Assembly: GCA_030625815.1 (NCBI GenBank)
Contig: DAOUQF010000005.1
Coordinates: 1 to 64,000 of the forward strand
Source: Eubacteriales bacterium
GTDB lineage: Bacteria; Bacillota; Clostridia; Tissierellales; GPF-1
Length of the DNA: 64,000 bases
Reading direction: 5' to 3'
Shown here: positions 1 through 9,707 of the stretch, piece by piece
How positions within the stretch are numbered: position 1 is the first letter of the stretch
Layout of the letters: the number at the start of each line of letters is the position of its first letter
Translations under genes and position numbers: made by a program
Notes under the pieces: generated by a model
Databases searched by the model: none
Seen by the model: the letters and a program-made list of their open reading frames with translations, nothing else
What the model was told of the DNA's origin: nothing

Positions 1-28
1 GCAGTGCCAATCAATTGATTGGCACTGC
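1..28. terminator. Perfect 28-bp palindrome, possible terminator
   Basis: GCAGTGCCAATCAA is followed directly by its exact reverse complement. It lies 86 bases past the stop of the minus-strand activase gene. No clear T-run is visible inside the window, so it may be a hairpin belonging to a gene to the left, or a binding site. Confidence 0.4.
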
Positions 29-114
29 TATAAATTTGTTGTTTCCCCGATCTGATAGACCATCCATCCTCCGGCAGATGCATGCGTAAAAAGACAGCTT
101 TTTATTGTAACGCA

Positions 115-954
115 TTATCCGCCAATTTGCACTCTGAATCCCCGCTCTTCAAAAATCGATTTAAATCTCTCCGCCTCTTCCTCCGTCATGGGGCTTGCCC
201 CTTCCAGGGCGTATTCCCGACCCAAAGATTGATATTTCCCTTCTCCGTATTGATGGAAGGGCAAAAGATGAATATCCTCAATCTGCAAGGCGCGTACACA
301 GTCCGCAATCCGAATCAGATTCGCTTCCTTTGCCGTAAATCCGGGAATCAACGGAATCCGAACAACCACCTTCGCTTGGCATTCCCGCAAAAGGCGCAAT
401 CGACTGAACAAGGTCTCAAAGGATGCGCCAATCATCGATTTGGATTCCCGCTCGTCGGCAATCTTCAGATCAAAAAGCCAGAGATCCACGCTATTCGCCA
501 GGGCGCGATATCCCTCCATTGGACCGGCACCGCAGGTTTCCACCGCCACATGCAATCCCTCTTCTTTCAGCTTAGGCACGGTTTCCTTCAAAAAAGCAGA
601 CCATTCCATGGGTTCTCCCCCCGAAAAGGTAACCCCTCCGCCAGTCGCGTCGTAAAAGATAGAATCCCGCCGCGCGATGGAGACCACTTGATCGACATCC
701 ATCCATTCCCCAATCTCCGCCATAGCGCCTGTCGGGCAAAAGACAGGTGTCTGGGTACAGGCCTGACAGCTTTCCGCGCTGCATTTGATGCAAAGGTTCG
801 GCTTGCGCATTACCTCGATCTCTCGATTCTGGCTCTCGGGATTGGCGCACCATGGACAATGCAAAGCGCACCCCTTTAAAAAAATCAGGGTGCGAATGCC
901 GCCGCCGTCATGGAGACTGAATTTTTGTGTATTCATTACAATCGCTTTTTCCAT
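115..954 (-). CDS. Glycyl radical enzyme activating protein (radical SAM)
   Basis: A 279-residue radical SAM activase that would install the glycyl radical on the enzyme encoded just upstream, using SAM and a 4Fe-4S cluster. The SAM motif CALHCPWC is near residue 30. A ferredoxin-like insert follows (CIKC, then CQAC and CP), shorter than the usual two-cluster insert, and then GGGVTFSGGEP. The start was chosen at MEKAIV because AAGGA lies 6-7 bases before it; this places it 10 bases after the stop of the glycyl radical enzyme, so the two are one operon. E. coli PflC is a family relative. The activase role is well supported; the partner is inferred from adjacency. Confidence 0.92.
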   Translation of the reverse strand: MEKAIVMNTQKFSLHDGGGIRTLIFLKGCALHCPWCANPESQNREIEVMRKPNLCIKCSAESCQACTQTPVFCPTGAMAEIGEWMDVDQVVSIARRDSIFYDATGGGVTFSGGEPMEWSAFLKETVPKLKEEGLHVAVETCGAGPMEGYRALANSVDLWLFDLKIADERESKSMIGASFETLFSRLRLLRECQAKVVVRIPLIPGFTAKEANLIRIADCVRALQIEDIHLLPFHQYGEGKYQSLGREYALEGASPMTEEEAERFKSIFEERGFRVQIGG

Positions 955-964
955 TGATCCGTCC

Positions 965-3241
965 TTATAGTTGATGTTCCGTCCGCGCAATAATATCCTC
1001 TTGAATCCGTTTGTTTAACTCGACGAAGATCGCCGAGTAACCCGCAACCCGAATCACCAAATCGGAATACCGCTCTGGATGCGCCTGGGCGTCCCGCAGG
1101 GTCTCCGCCGAAACGATATTAAACTGGATATGCTGAATCTTCAAACGCATATACGCCTTCAAGTACCCAACCATCCGCTGAATGCCTGCTTCTCCCTCCA
1201 ATGTTGCCGGATGGAATTTCACATTCAACAGCGAGCCATTGGTCAAAAGAACGTGATCCAATCGCGACACGGATTTCAAAACGGCTGTCGGGCCCTCCAT
1301 GTCTCGTCCAAGCATTGGAGACAATCCTCCGTCCGCCAACTGCTCCCTCGCTTTTCGGCCGTCCGGTGTCGCGCCCACCGCTTCCCCCAATGGAACATGG
1401 GCAGATACGGTATAACTGCCCGGCATAAAATGACCGCCACGACTATTTTCATATTTTACTACCTCTTCACAATAGAATCCCAGAAGCTCCGCCCCAATGG
1501 CATCCACTTCCTCTTCATCATTGCCAAACTTCTTATAGCGGTGAATCAATCGCTGGCGAAGAATCTCTTCCCCCTGATAATCCTTGGTTAAAATCCGCCG
1601 CAGTTCTTCCAGACTCATCTGCTTTTCCTCAAAGACCAGGTGCTTGATCGCATACAATGCATCGCTCAAGTTTGCCGTTCCGATCCCCTGAACTCCCGAA
1701 AAATTATATTTCATTCCTCCCGCAGTCACATCTCGGCTGGTTTCGACACATTCTTCCATCAGGGAAGAAAGTAGTGGAATCGGCGCGAATTTCGCGTGGG
1801 CTCCGTCCACTACATTCGATCCCTCCACCATTCGTTTCACATAGGTTTGAATGGTAGATTTGATGGTATCAACCAAGACCCGATAGGAGGTTATCTTGGA
1901 TGATTGCTCTTGTAAGACCACTTCCAATACCTTTACTAGGTTGAAAAGCGCAATATCGTGAAGCCCGTAAAGCTTCCCCGGCAGGCTGAGTTCCACACAA
2001 CCGACCACGGCATAATCCCGCGCATCGGATAGCGAAACCCCGCGATTCAAAAATCCAGGAATAATCACTTCATCATTGAAGACCTGGGGAATTCCAGTAC
2101 CCAGCCTAATGGTTTCTGCCGTTTTTCTGAAGAACCGCTCCGGTGTTCGTTCATTCACCCGCACCCCTAAATTGGGCTGCGGCAATCGAATATCCGCATA
2201 GGTGTCAAGAATCCACTCCGACAGCAAATTGACCGCATCGCAGCCTTCCTTGTCGATTCCGCCGAGAATGATTGTGTACCCCGTTGGGAAACCGGCAAAG
2301 TATTTCGCGCTCTCCTGGCTGCGAAGCAAGACCACGTCATTCATCTTGATCCACAGCATCTTGAGCAGATCCTTCAAAGTCGATTCCGGCACGCCGCGTT
2401 CCAAGTCTCGTTTCAAAAAGGGAAACATATACTGATCAAATCGTCCGCAAGAAATGCTGGAAGCATTGGACTCGTATTGGAGGGCGAGATTGACAAACCA
2501 AAATAACTGTATCGCTTCATAAAAGGTTTGAGGCGCTTCTGTGGCCACCCGTACGACGATATGGCGAAGCTCTTCCAATTCTTCCGCCCGCTTTTGATCC
2601 GTTTCTTTCATCTTCTCCACTTCAATCCATTCTCCATATCGAAGAACATGACGGGATATGGCGCGCAGCGTAATCGACATGGCCTGATGGGTTTCCGTTT
2701 GAGGCGACTGCCCCTCCACCTCTTCCAGCAATCCAACCAGCCCCAACGTCACGGCTCGTTCAAAATCCGGAATAATATGGCCTTGTCCTTTATCGGTCTG
2801 ATTCAATTTCACAATTTTCGTATCCCGTGCCGCCTGCACGTCCTCTGGAATCAGACCTTCAATTTCATCCTTTAAACTGCGTCCTTTCCAATAGGGATAT
2901 AGGCTCTCTTCAAATTCTTCCCGGTCCGCTTCTAAAAAAACAAAGGGGTCTTGAGGCCGAGTCCCTACAGTTTCTCGTTCTTCATAGATCCAATAGGGAC
3001 TCATTTCTGGAGACATAATCCCGCTTCGCGGTTTCACAGTTCGGTTCCCCGCTAGAATTTCTCCTTCCCGCAAGGATATTTCAACAGAATCCAGTATATG
3101 CGCCGTTGCCTTGGCTCGGCGAATAATCGCGGATTCTCCCACCGTTAAACGATAGCTTTCCGTATAATACCTTGCCCGCTCAATGGAAATTTCCCTTTGA
3201 AAGCCAAGAAGCGATTGTTTCATTTTTTGAAATCGATTCAT
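965..3241 (-). CDS. Glycyl radical enzyme, PFL/diol-dehydratase-like, substrate unknown
   Basis: A 758-residue enzyme of the pyruvate formate-lyase superfamily. The catalytic Cys and base Glu are in VVGCVELSLPGK (Cys about 415, Glu about 417), the dehydratase/lyase signature GCVE, not the Cys-Cys of true pyruvate formate-lyase. The C-terminal radical loop is RVAGYSAIF with the radical Gly near 734. It is slightly shorter than glycerol or propanediol dehydratases (about 780-850). ATG 3241 was chosen over an upstream GTG because AAGGA is 8 bases before it. No aldehyde dehydrogenase or microcompartment gene is nearby. The neighbouring fructose-type PTS and sugar enzymes recall the E. coli pflD-frw neighbourhood, so a sugar-derived substrate is more likely than glycerol. 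Substrate is inference only. Confidence 0.9.
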   Translation of the reverse strand: MNRFQKMKQSLLGFQREISIERARYYTESYRLTVGESAIIRRAKATAHILDSVEISLREGEILAGNRTVKPRSGIMSPEMSPYWIYEERETVGTRPQDPFVFLEADREEFEESLYPYWKGRSLKDEIEGLIPEDVQAARDTKIVKLNQTDKGQGHIIPDFERAVTLGLVGLLEEVEGQSPQTETHQAMSITLRAISRHVLRYGEWIEVEKMKETDQKRAEELEELRHIVVRVATEAPQTFYEAIQLFWFVNLALQYESNASSISCGRFDQYMFPFLKRDLERGVPESTLKDLLKMLWIKMNDVVLLRSQESAKYFAGFPTGYTIILGGIDKEGCDAVNLLSEWILDTYADIRLPQPNLGVRVNERTPERFFRKTAETIRLGTGIPQVFNDEVIIPGFLNRGVSLSDARDYAVVGCVELSLPGKLYGLHDIALFNLVKVLEVVLQEQSSKITSYRVLVDTIKSTIQTYVKRMVEGSNVVDGAHAKFAPIPLLSSLMEECVETSRDVTAGGMKYNFSGVQGIGTANLSDALYAIKHLVFEEKQMSLEELRRILTKDYQGEEILRQRLIHRYKKFGNDEEEVDAIGAELLGFYCEEVVKYENSRGGHFMPGSYTVSAHVPLGEAVGATPDGRKAREQLADGGLSPMLGRDMEGPTAVLKSVSRLDHVLLTNGSLLNVKFHPATLEGEAGIQRMVGYLKAYMRLKIQHIQFNIVSAETLRDAQAHPERYSDLVIRVAGYSAIFVELNKRIQEDIIARTEHQL

Positions 3242-3445
3242 CTCCACGATCCTTTCATTATTGTTTTCTATTATTTCCTCGCATTCATTATAGTTGATTC
3301 CATCTTCACCTGCAATTTCTTCATTTTTTTCCTGATTAATGCGTCCATAATCTTACTATATATCGAGAAAATCGCCTTGTAACTCTCTTTCAGCTTTTAT
3401 ATAATGAAATTACAAATCAATAAAAAACAATAAAAGAGGTGGAAA
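3242..3445. promoter_or_regulatory. Divergent promoter region of the radical-enzyme and DeoR operons
   Basis: AT-rich 204-base gap between two divergent operons. It presumably holds both promoters and the DeoR operator. TATATAATG near 3397 is a possible -10 for the rightward operon. I found no convincing operator dyad. Confidence 0.4.
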
Positions 3446-4204
3446 ATGTTTCCTCAAGAACGCATGTCTCAAATCATTCAAATTCTAAAACAAGAAGGCC
3501 GTGTTCGCGTCAAGGACCTAAGCCAGCAATTCGGCATGTCGGAAGACGCCATTCGAAAAGACCTTCAAGCCCTTGAAAAAGAAGGAATTCTAGAACGAAC
3601 CTATGGCGGCGGCATTCTGAAAACCCTGCCTGTCGAAATTCAGCCCATCGACGATCGGCGTTCAACCCTGTCCCCGGAACAGCATCTGATTGCAAAGAAG
3701 GCGATGGCGTTGATTGAACCCAAGGATGTAATCTTTATCGACATCTCATCCACCACCCTCGCCTTGGCGGAAGAATTAGTCAGCTACAAGTATCCCCTTA
3801 CGGTCGTCACCAACGATTTGGAGATCCTCTATCGGCTCTGCCGCAATCACCATCTTCGCATGGTGTGTCCGGGGGGCGTTTACAATCAAGACGAAGGCGG
3901 CTTCACCGGTACGGAAACCATGGAAAATCTAACCCGAATTCGGGTGAACAAGATCTTTATGAGCACCTGCGGCATTCCATCCGACCTTGGAATCATGACC
4001 TACAACATCGATGATGGAAACACCAAGCGCGTTTTAATGTCCATCGCTCATCAAAAAATTCTCTTGGTCGAAACAAAGAAATTCCACTCATCCGGATTGT
4101 ATCAATTTGCACACCTAAAGGATTTTGATTGCATCGTCAGCGAAAAGCCCTTGGACCAGGAGGTTCAAGCCCGGATCGCAGAATATCCAATTCATCTACT
4201 ATAA
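3446..4204 (+). CDS. DeoR/GlpR family transcriptional regulator
   Basis: A 252-residue DeoR-type sugar-phosphate-responsive repressor. An N-terminal winged HTH (VRVKDLSQQFGMSEDAIRKD, residues about 19-55) is followed by the family linker YGG and a C-terminal sensor domain with the usual DISSTT and VVTND motifs. AGAGGTGG precedes the ATG. It is the first gene of a rightward sugar operon and divergent from the radical enzyme, so it probably controls both; the inducer would be a phosphorylated sugar made in the pathway. The family is certain, the target promoters are inferred. Confidence 0.9.
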   Translation: MFPQERMSQIIQILKQEGRVRVKDLSQQFGMSEDAIRKDLQALEKEGILERTYGGGILKTLPVEIQPIDDRRSTLSPEQHLIAKKAMALIEPKDVIFIDISSTTLALAEELVSYKYPLTVVTNDLEILYRLCRNHHLRMVCPGGVYNQDEGGFTGTETMENLTRIRVNKIFMSTCGIPSDLGIMTYNIDDGNTKRVLMSIAHQKILLVETKKFHSSGLYQFAHLKDFDCIVSEKPLDQEVQARIAEYPIHLL

Positions 4205-4214
4205 AGGAGGCACT

Positions 4215-5084
4215 ATGAAACGAGTATTGATTACTGGCGGGAAAGGATTTTTAATGTCCCGCACCACAAAGACCTATCAAGGGAAATGGGAAATCTTAAG
4301 CCTCGACCGCGCGCAACTCGATATTACGGATCACAAGGCTGTCAGTCAAACCTTCGAATCCTTTCAGCCGACCCATGTCATCCATGCGGCAGCCATTGCC
4401 ATGACTCAAGTCTGTGAAGACCATCCAGACATGGCCTATCGCGTGAATACGGAAGCCGCTGAACATATCGCAAAAGAATGCAAAAAGCATCAGGCGAAGC
4501 TCTTGTTTTTCAGCACCGAGCAAGTTTTCAACGGGAATCCAGAGCCGGGTCCATATTCCGTAGACACCACGCCGGTCCCAGATACCGTCTACGGACAAAA
4601 CAAATACGCCGCAGAACAAAAAATCCAGGCTCTCGATGTCGACGCTGTCATCCTGCGGCTCAGCTGGTTGTTTGGTCTGCCGGAGCGAAACCTGCCCAAT
4701 GGCTATACCCTCTTTTGGGATGTTTTCTCCGCCGCGTTGCGCCATCAGCCCACCTCCGCCTCTCCCCATGAATTCCGAGGAGTTACTTGCGCCTATGACT
4801 TAATCGATCAATTCGATTCTATCTTTGCGCTTCCAGCGGGCATCTATCACTTTGGAAGCGAGAACACCATGAGCCGCTATGAAACCGCTCGTCTAATTCT
4901 CAAAGAAATCAACCTAAGCGACGAGGTCATCGATGCGACCATCCTTTGCGCGAAAGAGAAATTCAAGGATCATCCACGTGATCTTCGACTCGACTACACC
5001 CAAACAATAGCAGCCGGCATTCGCATTCTTCCCACGGAAGAAAGCATCCGCAAGGAACTTGCCGCTTTTCACTATTCCCTATAA
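4215..5084 (+). CDS. RmlD-like NAD(P)-dependent sugar reductase
   Basis: A 289-residue extended short-chain dehydrogenase resembling dTDP-4-dehydrorhamnose reductase. The Rossmann start ITGGKGFLM has lost the third glycine of GxxGxxG (Met instead). The catalytic YGQNK (YxxxK) is intact, and HAAAIA and STEQVFNG match the RmlD subgroup. The start follows AAAGGAGG. It lies 10 bases after deoR and 12 before manA. No rhamnose biosynthesis genes (rmlA, rmlB, rmlC) are present, so a catabolic sugar oxidoreductase role inside this operon is more plausible than dTDP-rhamnose synthesis. Substrate unknown. Confidence 0.75.
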   Translation: MKRVLITGGKGFLMSRTTKTYQGKWEILSLDRAQLDITDHKAVSQTFESFQPTHVIHAAAIAMTQVCEDHPDMAYRVNTEAAEHIAKECKKHQAKLLFFSTEQVFNGNPEPGPYSVDTTPVPDTVYGQNKYAAEQKIQALDVDAVILRLSWLFGLPERNLPNGYTLFWDVFSAALRHQPTSASPHEFRGVTCAYDLIDQFDSIFALPAGIYHFGSENTMSRYETARLILKEINLSDEVIDATILCAKEKFKDHPRDLRLDYTQTIAAGIRILPTEESIRKELAAFHYSL

Positions 5085-5096
5085 GGAGGAAAGATC

Positions 5097-6092
5097 ATGT
5101 ATTATCCCTTAACTTTTAAACCCGTTTACAAAGAAAAACCATGGGGTTGCACCCATTATTCCGACTTTCGTTCCGATGTGCCCGAAGGGCTGATCGGTGA
5201 ATCTTGGGATGTGTGCAACCATGCCAATGGCATGAGTGTCGTCTCCAATGGACATTTCGCAGGCAAAAGCCTGCAGGAACTGATCGACATGGACGCCAAA
5301 GGAATTCTCGGCACTGAAATCCCTCCCGAGTGGTTCCCGCTGCTTTACAAGCAGATTGCCACCAGTCAATCCCTCTCCGTGCAGGTGCATCCCGATGATG
5401 CCTACGCCATGGAGCACGAAGGCGAAATGGGAAAAACGGAAGCCTGGTATGTCGTTGATACCTATTCCGATAAAGCCTGCCTGTACGTCGGATTAAACGA
5501 CTGCAATGAAGCGCAATTCCGTCAAGCCATTGAAGAAAATCGATTCGATGAATACTTGCATACGATTCCCGTTCAAAAAGGCGACGTTGCCTATGTAAGC
5601 ACAGGAACCATTCATGCCATTGGTCCAGATGTCTTGGTTGCCGAGATCAATCAAAACTCCGATACCACCTATCGCGTCTACGATTACGGCCGCGGCCGGG
5701 AACTCCATATCGAAAAAGCCCTGGACGTAACAAACCTTGAAATGGAAGGCGCTCTAATCAAGGGATTGAAAAATGAGCAAGAAACCTATACCCATACCTA
5801 TTATTGCTATGACCGCAACTTCTCTTTGGAACATTTGGGTGTGCACCCCTACTATGAAGCGAACAGCGACCAGGAGCGGTTCCATATCCTCTCATGCGTC
5901 GCCGGAGAAGGCGCCATCACAGCAGGCGATATGACGGTTTCCTTCCAATTGGGCGACAGCATTCTGATTCCGGCAGCCTTGGGCGCCTACGAAATCAGCG
6001 GCGATTGCCAATTGCTGAAAACCTACCAGCCCAATGTGGCAACTCTTGACAAAGAAGTTCTATCTTTAGTCAATCAGGAGAATGGTCAATGA
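5097..6092 (+). CDS. manA: Class I mannose-6-phosphate isomerase
   Basis: A 331-residue cupin-type isomerase interconverting mannose-6-phosphate and fructose-6-phosphate. QVHPDDAYAMEHEGEMGKTEAWY carries zinc-binding residues and the EMGKTE signature; TIHAIG and the EINQNSDTTYRVYDYGR region complete the active site. Length fits the short Gram-positive ManA group. AAGGAGG precedes the start, and the last bases overlap the kinase gene by 4 (ATGA), so the two are translationally coupled. In this operon it may act on a related hexose phosphate produced by the PTS rather than on mannose itself. Confidence 0.88.
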   Translation: MYYPLTFKPVYKEKPWGCTHYSDFRSDVPEGLIGESWDVCNHANGMSVVSNGHFAGKSLQELIDMDAKGILGTEIPPEWFPLLYKQIATSQSLSVQVHPDDAYAMEHEGEMGKTEAWYVVDTYSDKACLYVGLNDCNEAQFRQAIEENRFDEYLHTIPVQKGDVAYVSTGTIHAIGPDVLVAEINQNSDTTYRVYDYGRGRELHIEKALDVTNLEMEGALIKGLKNEQETYTHTYYCYDRNFSLEHLGVHPYYEANSDQERFHILSCVAGEGAITAGDMTVSFQLGDSILIPAALGAYEISGDCQLLKTYQPNVATLDKEVLSLVNQENGQ

Positions 6093-7021
6093 TTCTAACC
6101 GTCACCTTAAATCCTGCCATTGATCGAACCATCTACATGGCGAGTTTTCGCCCCGGCGAAGTCAATGTTGTTGAAAACCAGGTGCAAGATCCCGGCGGCA
6201 AAGGGATTAACGTCTCCCGCTTTATGCAGATCAACGGGCAAGCAACCCTGGCAATGGGATTTCTGGCCGGCAATGCGGGGAGATGGATCGAAACGCAATG
6301 CAAAGAAAAAGGGATCACGCCTCACTTTGTATTTGTTGATGGAGAAACCAGAACCAATCAAAAACTGGTTTCCCTTGATACGGGAGCAACAACCGACCTG
6401 AATGAAAAGGGCCCTACCCTTTCAGAAAATGAATTGAACCGCTTTCTTTCGGCCTATACTGATCGCTTAAAAGAAGGAATGTGGGTGGTGATTGCCGGTT
6501 CCCTCCCCAAAGGCGTGCCAGTGGATTTTTATACGACCCTTGTGGAACAAGCAAAATCCCTGGGCGCCAAGGTTGCCTTGGATATCAATGGGGAATTGCT
6601 GAAGGCAAACCCAAAAGCGGTTCCCAACTTTATCAAGCCAAATCTGGAAGAACTTGAATCCTTGGTCGGACGACCGTTATCCACCCATCAAGAAATTCAA
6701 GAAGCGGTAGCCCCTATGCTGAGAAAAGGGATTGAACGGATCTGCGTTTCCCTCGGATCGGAGGGTTCCCTTTTTATCGACAGTCAGCAGATGATTCAAG
6801 TCAAGGTGCCTCGCGTGACGGTATTAAGCACCGTTGGCGCAGGCGACTCACTCGTTGCCGGTTATGTCTACGGACAAGAAAAAGGATTGCCCCTGACAGA
6901 ATGTATTCAGATCGCCTCTGCGGCTTCGGTGATTGCCGTCACTAAAGAGGGCACGAACTTCGCAACAAATGCGGAAATTGAAAAAGTATTGCCACATTTG
7001 CAAATTATCAAACTAAAATGA
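6089..7021 (+). CDS. 1-phosphofructokinase / tagatose-6-P kinase family (PfkB)
   Basis: A 310-residue ribokinase-fold sugar-phosphate kinase. It has the N-terminal family motif DPGGKGINVSRFM and the C-terminal catalytic GAGDSLVAGY with the proton-accepting Asp. The LacC/FruK branch phosphorylates fructose-1-P or tagatose-6-P to a bisphosphate. It overlaps manA by 4 bases and is the last gene before a terminator. With the fructose-type PTS and the GatZ-like protein downstream, it could supply the bisphosphate cleaved by an aldolase. Sequence alone does not separate FruK from LacC. Confidence 0.87.
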   Translation: MILTVTLNPAIDRTIYMASFRPGEVNVVENQVQDPGGKGINVSRFMQINGQATLAMGFLAGNAGRWIETQCKEKGITPHFVFVDGETRTNQKLVSLDTGATTDLNEKGPTLSENELNRFLSAYTDRLKEGMWVVIAGSLPKGVPVDFYTTLVEQAKSLGAKVALDINGELLKANPKAVPNFIKPNLEELESLVGRPLSTHQEIQEAVAPMLRKGIERICVSLGSEGSLFIDSQQMIQVKVPRVTVLSTVGAGDSLVAGYVYGQEKGLPLTECIQIASAASVIAVTKEGTNFATNAEIEKVLPHLQIIKLK

Positions 7022-7034
7022 TATACTTTCATCA

Positions 7035-7064
7035 ATCCACCTTACGTCAAAGGTGGATTTTTTC
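7035..7064 (+). terminator. Intrinsic terminator after the kinase gene
   Basis: ATCCACCTT, loop acgtca, AAGGTGGAT, then TTTTTT. It ends the deoR operon before the PTS regulator. Confidence 0.85.
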
Positions 7065-7205
7065 TGCCTTTGACGCATTAATATAATTTTGCCGCATTAT
7101 TTCGGTATGAAGTATGAATTTTAAAAGAATAAATCCATGATAATATGAGGTCGAAGAAACATATAGTATGTTTTTGCCTCATTGGCCAAACAGAAAGGAT
7201 GTTTC

Positions 7206-9242
7206 ATGAAAAACTTAAAAAATAAACGAAGTCGTGAAATTTTAAAGATCCTCGCTAAAGAGAGCAAGTCGTTAACGATTAATGCAATCGCCATGCGCTT
7301 GGATGTTTCAAATCGATCCATTCGAAATGATCTCAATGATTTAGATGAGTTTCTTCAATCGAAATATCCCGGCATTCAATTATTTAAAAAACCGAGAATT
7401 GGCGTTTGGCTGGAAACCGATGAAAAGAGTCAAAACCTCCTCAATCGACTGATGGAAGAATCCTCTTCTTATGCTTCTCCCTTCAGCGCAGAGGATCGCA
7501 GATTTTTCTTAATTAAGAAACTGCTCTTGTCGCAAATCCCTCTGACCATGCAACAACTGGCCGATGAATTGTTTGTCAGCCGCGTAACCGTATACAACGA
7601 TTTGGAAGATGTAGAAAAATGGCTGTCCCACTACGACATTTCCCTCAAGCGAAAGCAAAAAGAGGGCGTTAGCCTTCATGGGAATGAGCAACAGATTCGA
7701 AACGCCATGGCCGACCTTCTGGATATTCTGAAAACCGATCAAGATCTGGAAGACATTTTGCAGATCAATGACGGGATGATGGAAAGCCGCATCGACTATG
7801 TGAATTATCTCCAATTAAAAGAATTGTTTCCTGATACCGACCTCAATGGCATTGAAACCATTTTAAAGAAAGCGGAACAGGACACGGAATTTCCTTTGGC
7901 CGAAGACGCCTTCACTTGCCTTTTGATTCATATCGCCATCAGCATGGAGAGAATCAAACAGAACAAAGACATAAAGATGGAAAGTGATCAACTGCTGGCA
8001 ATCCAGCAAAAGAAGGAATATGAAATCGCACGTAAAATCGCAAAAGACATTGAAGAAATTTACCACCTCAAGATTCCTGAAGCCGAGGTTGGATATATTT
8101 CTCTCCATATATTGGGTTCTAAAATGCAACAAGGCTTTACCATTGACAAACCCGACGACATCATCGAAAAATCCGATGACTTTGTTCGAAATTTGGCTGA
8201 AGAAATCATCAAATTGGTTGGGATCGTGCTTTCTGTCGATCTTCAATCCGATCAACAACTGCTAACCGGGTTAATTCTTCATTTGCGCCCGACCATCAAT
8301 CGCTTAAAATACGGATTGCGCTTAAAGAATCCTTTATTGGATGAGATCAAGCGAAAGTATCCTTCCATTTTCGGAGCGGCATGGTCCAGCAGCGTATTGT
8401 TTGAAAAGTATTACGGGATTAAGGTGACAGAAGAAGAAGTGGCCTACCTGGCCATGCATTTCGGCGCCGCCTTGGAACGAAAGAAAACCCTGACCCGCGC
8501 GGTCATCGTTTGCTCCAGTGGAATCGGCACCGCTCAACTTGCTGCGGTTCGCCTGGAACAGTCGATCTCCGACCTGAAAATCATCGAGATCACCTCGGTA
8601 AACGATGTCAGCAAAATTCGAAGTTTGAATTACGATATTATCATTTCAACGATTCCGCTCCGGGGATACGACAAACCCATCGTATTAATCAATCCCCTTG
8701 TAAGCGATCGAGATATTCAAAAGATTCGAAAATATATCAACAATGTGGCGGAAACAAAAACCTTCCACAGTGAATCATTGGAAGGACCACACCCGACACT
8801 TTATACCAAAGAATTGATTTTCCCTCAGATCTCCTTGTCTGATTCAGAAACAGCCATTCGATTTCTGGGAAATGCCTTGGAAACTCACGGCGCTGTAATA
8901 AAAGGATTCACCCAAAGCTGTTTGGAACGAGAAAAGATTACCAACACCTCCATCGGATTCGGAATTGCCATTCCGCACGGGGAACAACCCTTTGTGACGC
9001 GGCCTTCCGTTGCTGTCCTCACATTAGACAAACCCATTGTCTGGGGCGATGAATCTGTTGATATCCTCTTTATGCTCGCCTTTAAGTTTGATGACAGCCG
9101 CTATGTTCGGAAGTTTTTCAAACGATTTTATGCCATGATCCGAGACAAGGCTCTTGTCAGTGCGATCCGATCGGCAAAAGATGCCGAATCCATTTATCAA
9201 ATTGTTGCAGGAAAGGAAGTAAACCATGAAACCAATCATTAA
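7206..9242 (+). CDS. PRD-containing transcriptional activator with EIIB and EIIA domains (MtlR/LicR type)
   Basis: A 678-residue activator controlled by PTS phosphorylation. Order: HTH_11 (about 5-60), Mga-like HTH (about 80-165), two PRD domains (about 170-400), an EIIB-like domain with Cys in AVIVCSSGIGTAQ (about 430), and a C-terminal EIIA-2 domain with GIAIPHGEQP (His about 585). The chosen ATG follows AAAGGA; an ATG 24 bases earlier has no good site. It overlaps the downstream EIIA gene by 17 bases. It probably activates the PTS operon when its substrate is available and global PTS flux allows. Family is very clear; target is inferred from position. Confidence 0.92.
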   Translation: MKNLKNKRSREILKILAKESKSLTINAIAMRLDVSNRSIRNDLNDLDEFLQSKYPGIQLFKKPRIGVWLETDEKSQNLLNRLMEESSSYASPFSAEDRRFFLIKKLLLSQIPLTMQQLADELFVSRVTVYNDLEDVEKWLSHYDISLKRKQKEGVSLHGNEQQIRNAMADLLDILKTDQDLEDILQINDGMMESRIDYVNYLQLKELFPDTDLNGIETILKKAEQDTEFPLAEDAFTCLLIHIAISMERIKQNKDIKMESDQLLAIQQKKEYEIARKIAKDIEEIYHLKIPEAEVGYISLHILGSKMQQGFTIDKPDDIIEKSDDFVRNLAEEIIKLVGIVLSVDLQSDQQLLTGLILHLRPTINRLKYGLRLKNPLLDEIKRKYPSIFGAAWSSSVLFEKYYGIKVTEEEVAYLAMHFGAALERKKTLTRAVIVCSSGIGTAQLAAVRLEQSISDLKIIEITSVNDVSKIRSLNYDIIISTIPLRGYDKPIVLINPLVSDRDIQKIRKYINNVAETKTFHSESLEGPHPTLYTKELIFPQISLSDSETAIRFLGNALETHGAVIKGFTQSCLEREKITNTSIGFGIAIPHGEQPFVTRPSVAVLTLDKPIVWGDESVDILFMLAFKFDDSRYVRKFFKRFYAMIRDKALVSAIRSAKDAESIYQIVAGKEVNHETNH

Positions 9243-9693
9243 TGAAACACTGATCGATCTATCGCTTATGGCGACTGATAAAAAAACAGCGATTCAAGAT
9301 CTTGCGAAACAAATTCAATCTGACGATCGCCTCAACGACTACGACTCGTATATCGAGGAAGTTTTCCGTCGTGAGGACCTTTCAACCACTGGAATCGGAT
9401 TTGGCGTTGGCATTCCCCATGGAAAAACAGACGCAGTGAAAATTCCAACCGTAGCTTTTGGTCGCAGCGTTGAAGGAATCGAATGGGAATCTCTTGATGA
9501 TGAACCCGTACATATGGTATTTTTGATCGCCGTTCCTGAAGCAGCCGCTTCCAACGCGCATTTGAAGATTCTTGCGGCACTTTCCCGCCGCTTAATGAAA
9601 GAAGATTTCCGCCAAGAATTGATGCAATCAAAAGACGAAGCATCCCTTTTGAGTCAACTCAACGAAATTTTCGAAGTCGCACTGCAGAATTAA
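9226..9693 (+). CDS. PTS fructose/mannitol-type IIA component
   Basis: A 155-residue EIIA-2 domain protein. The phosphorylated His is in GVGIPHGK (His65). It takes phosphate from HPr and passes it to the IIB encoded further down. It overlaps the regulator gene by 17 bases, and GGAAG lies before its ATG. A strong hairpin separates it from the IIC gene, so its expression can be uncoupled from IIC and IIB. Confidence 0.93.
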   Translation: MKPIINETLIDLSLMATDKKTAIQDLAKQIQSDDRLNDYDSYIEEVFRREDLSTTGIGFGVGIPHGKTDAVKIPTVAFGRSVEGIEWESLDDEPVHMVFLIAVPEAAASNAHLKILAALSRRLMKEDFRQELMQSKDEASLLSQLNEIFEVALQN

Positions 9694-9707
9694 TTCTTTG
9701 TTAGTTA

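Noticed and set aside
965-3241. Pyruvate formate-lyase proper
   Set aside because: The active site is GCVE with a single Cys, not the adjacent Cys pair of pyruvate formate-lyase.
4296-4769. 157-residue minus-strand frame
   Set aside because: Shadow of the RmlD-like gene.
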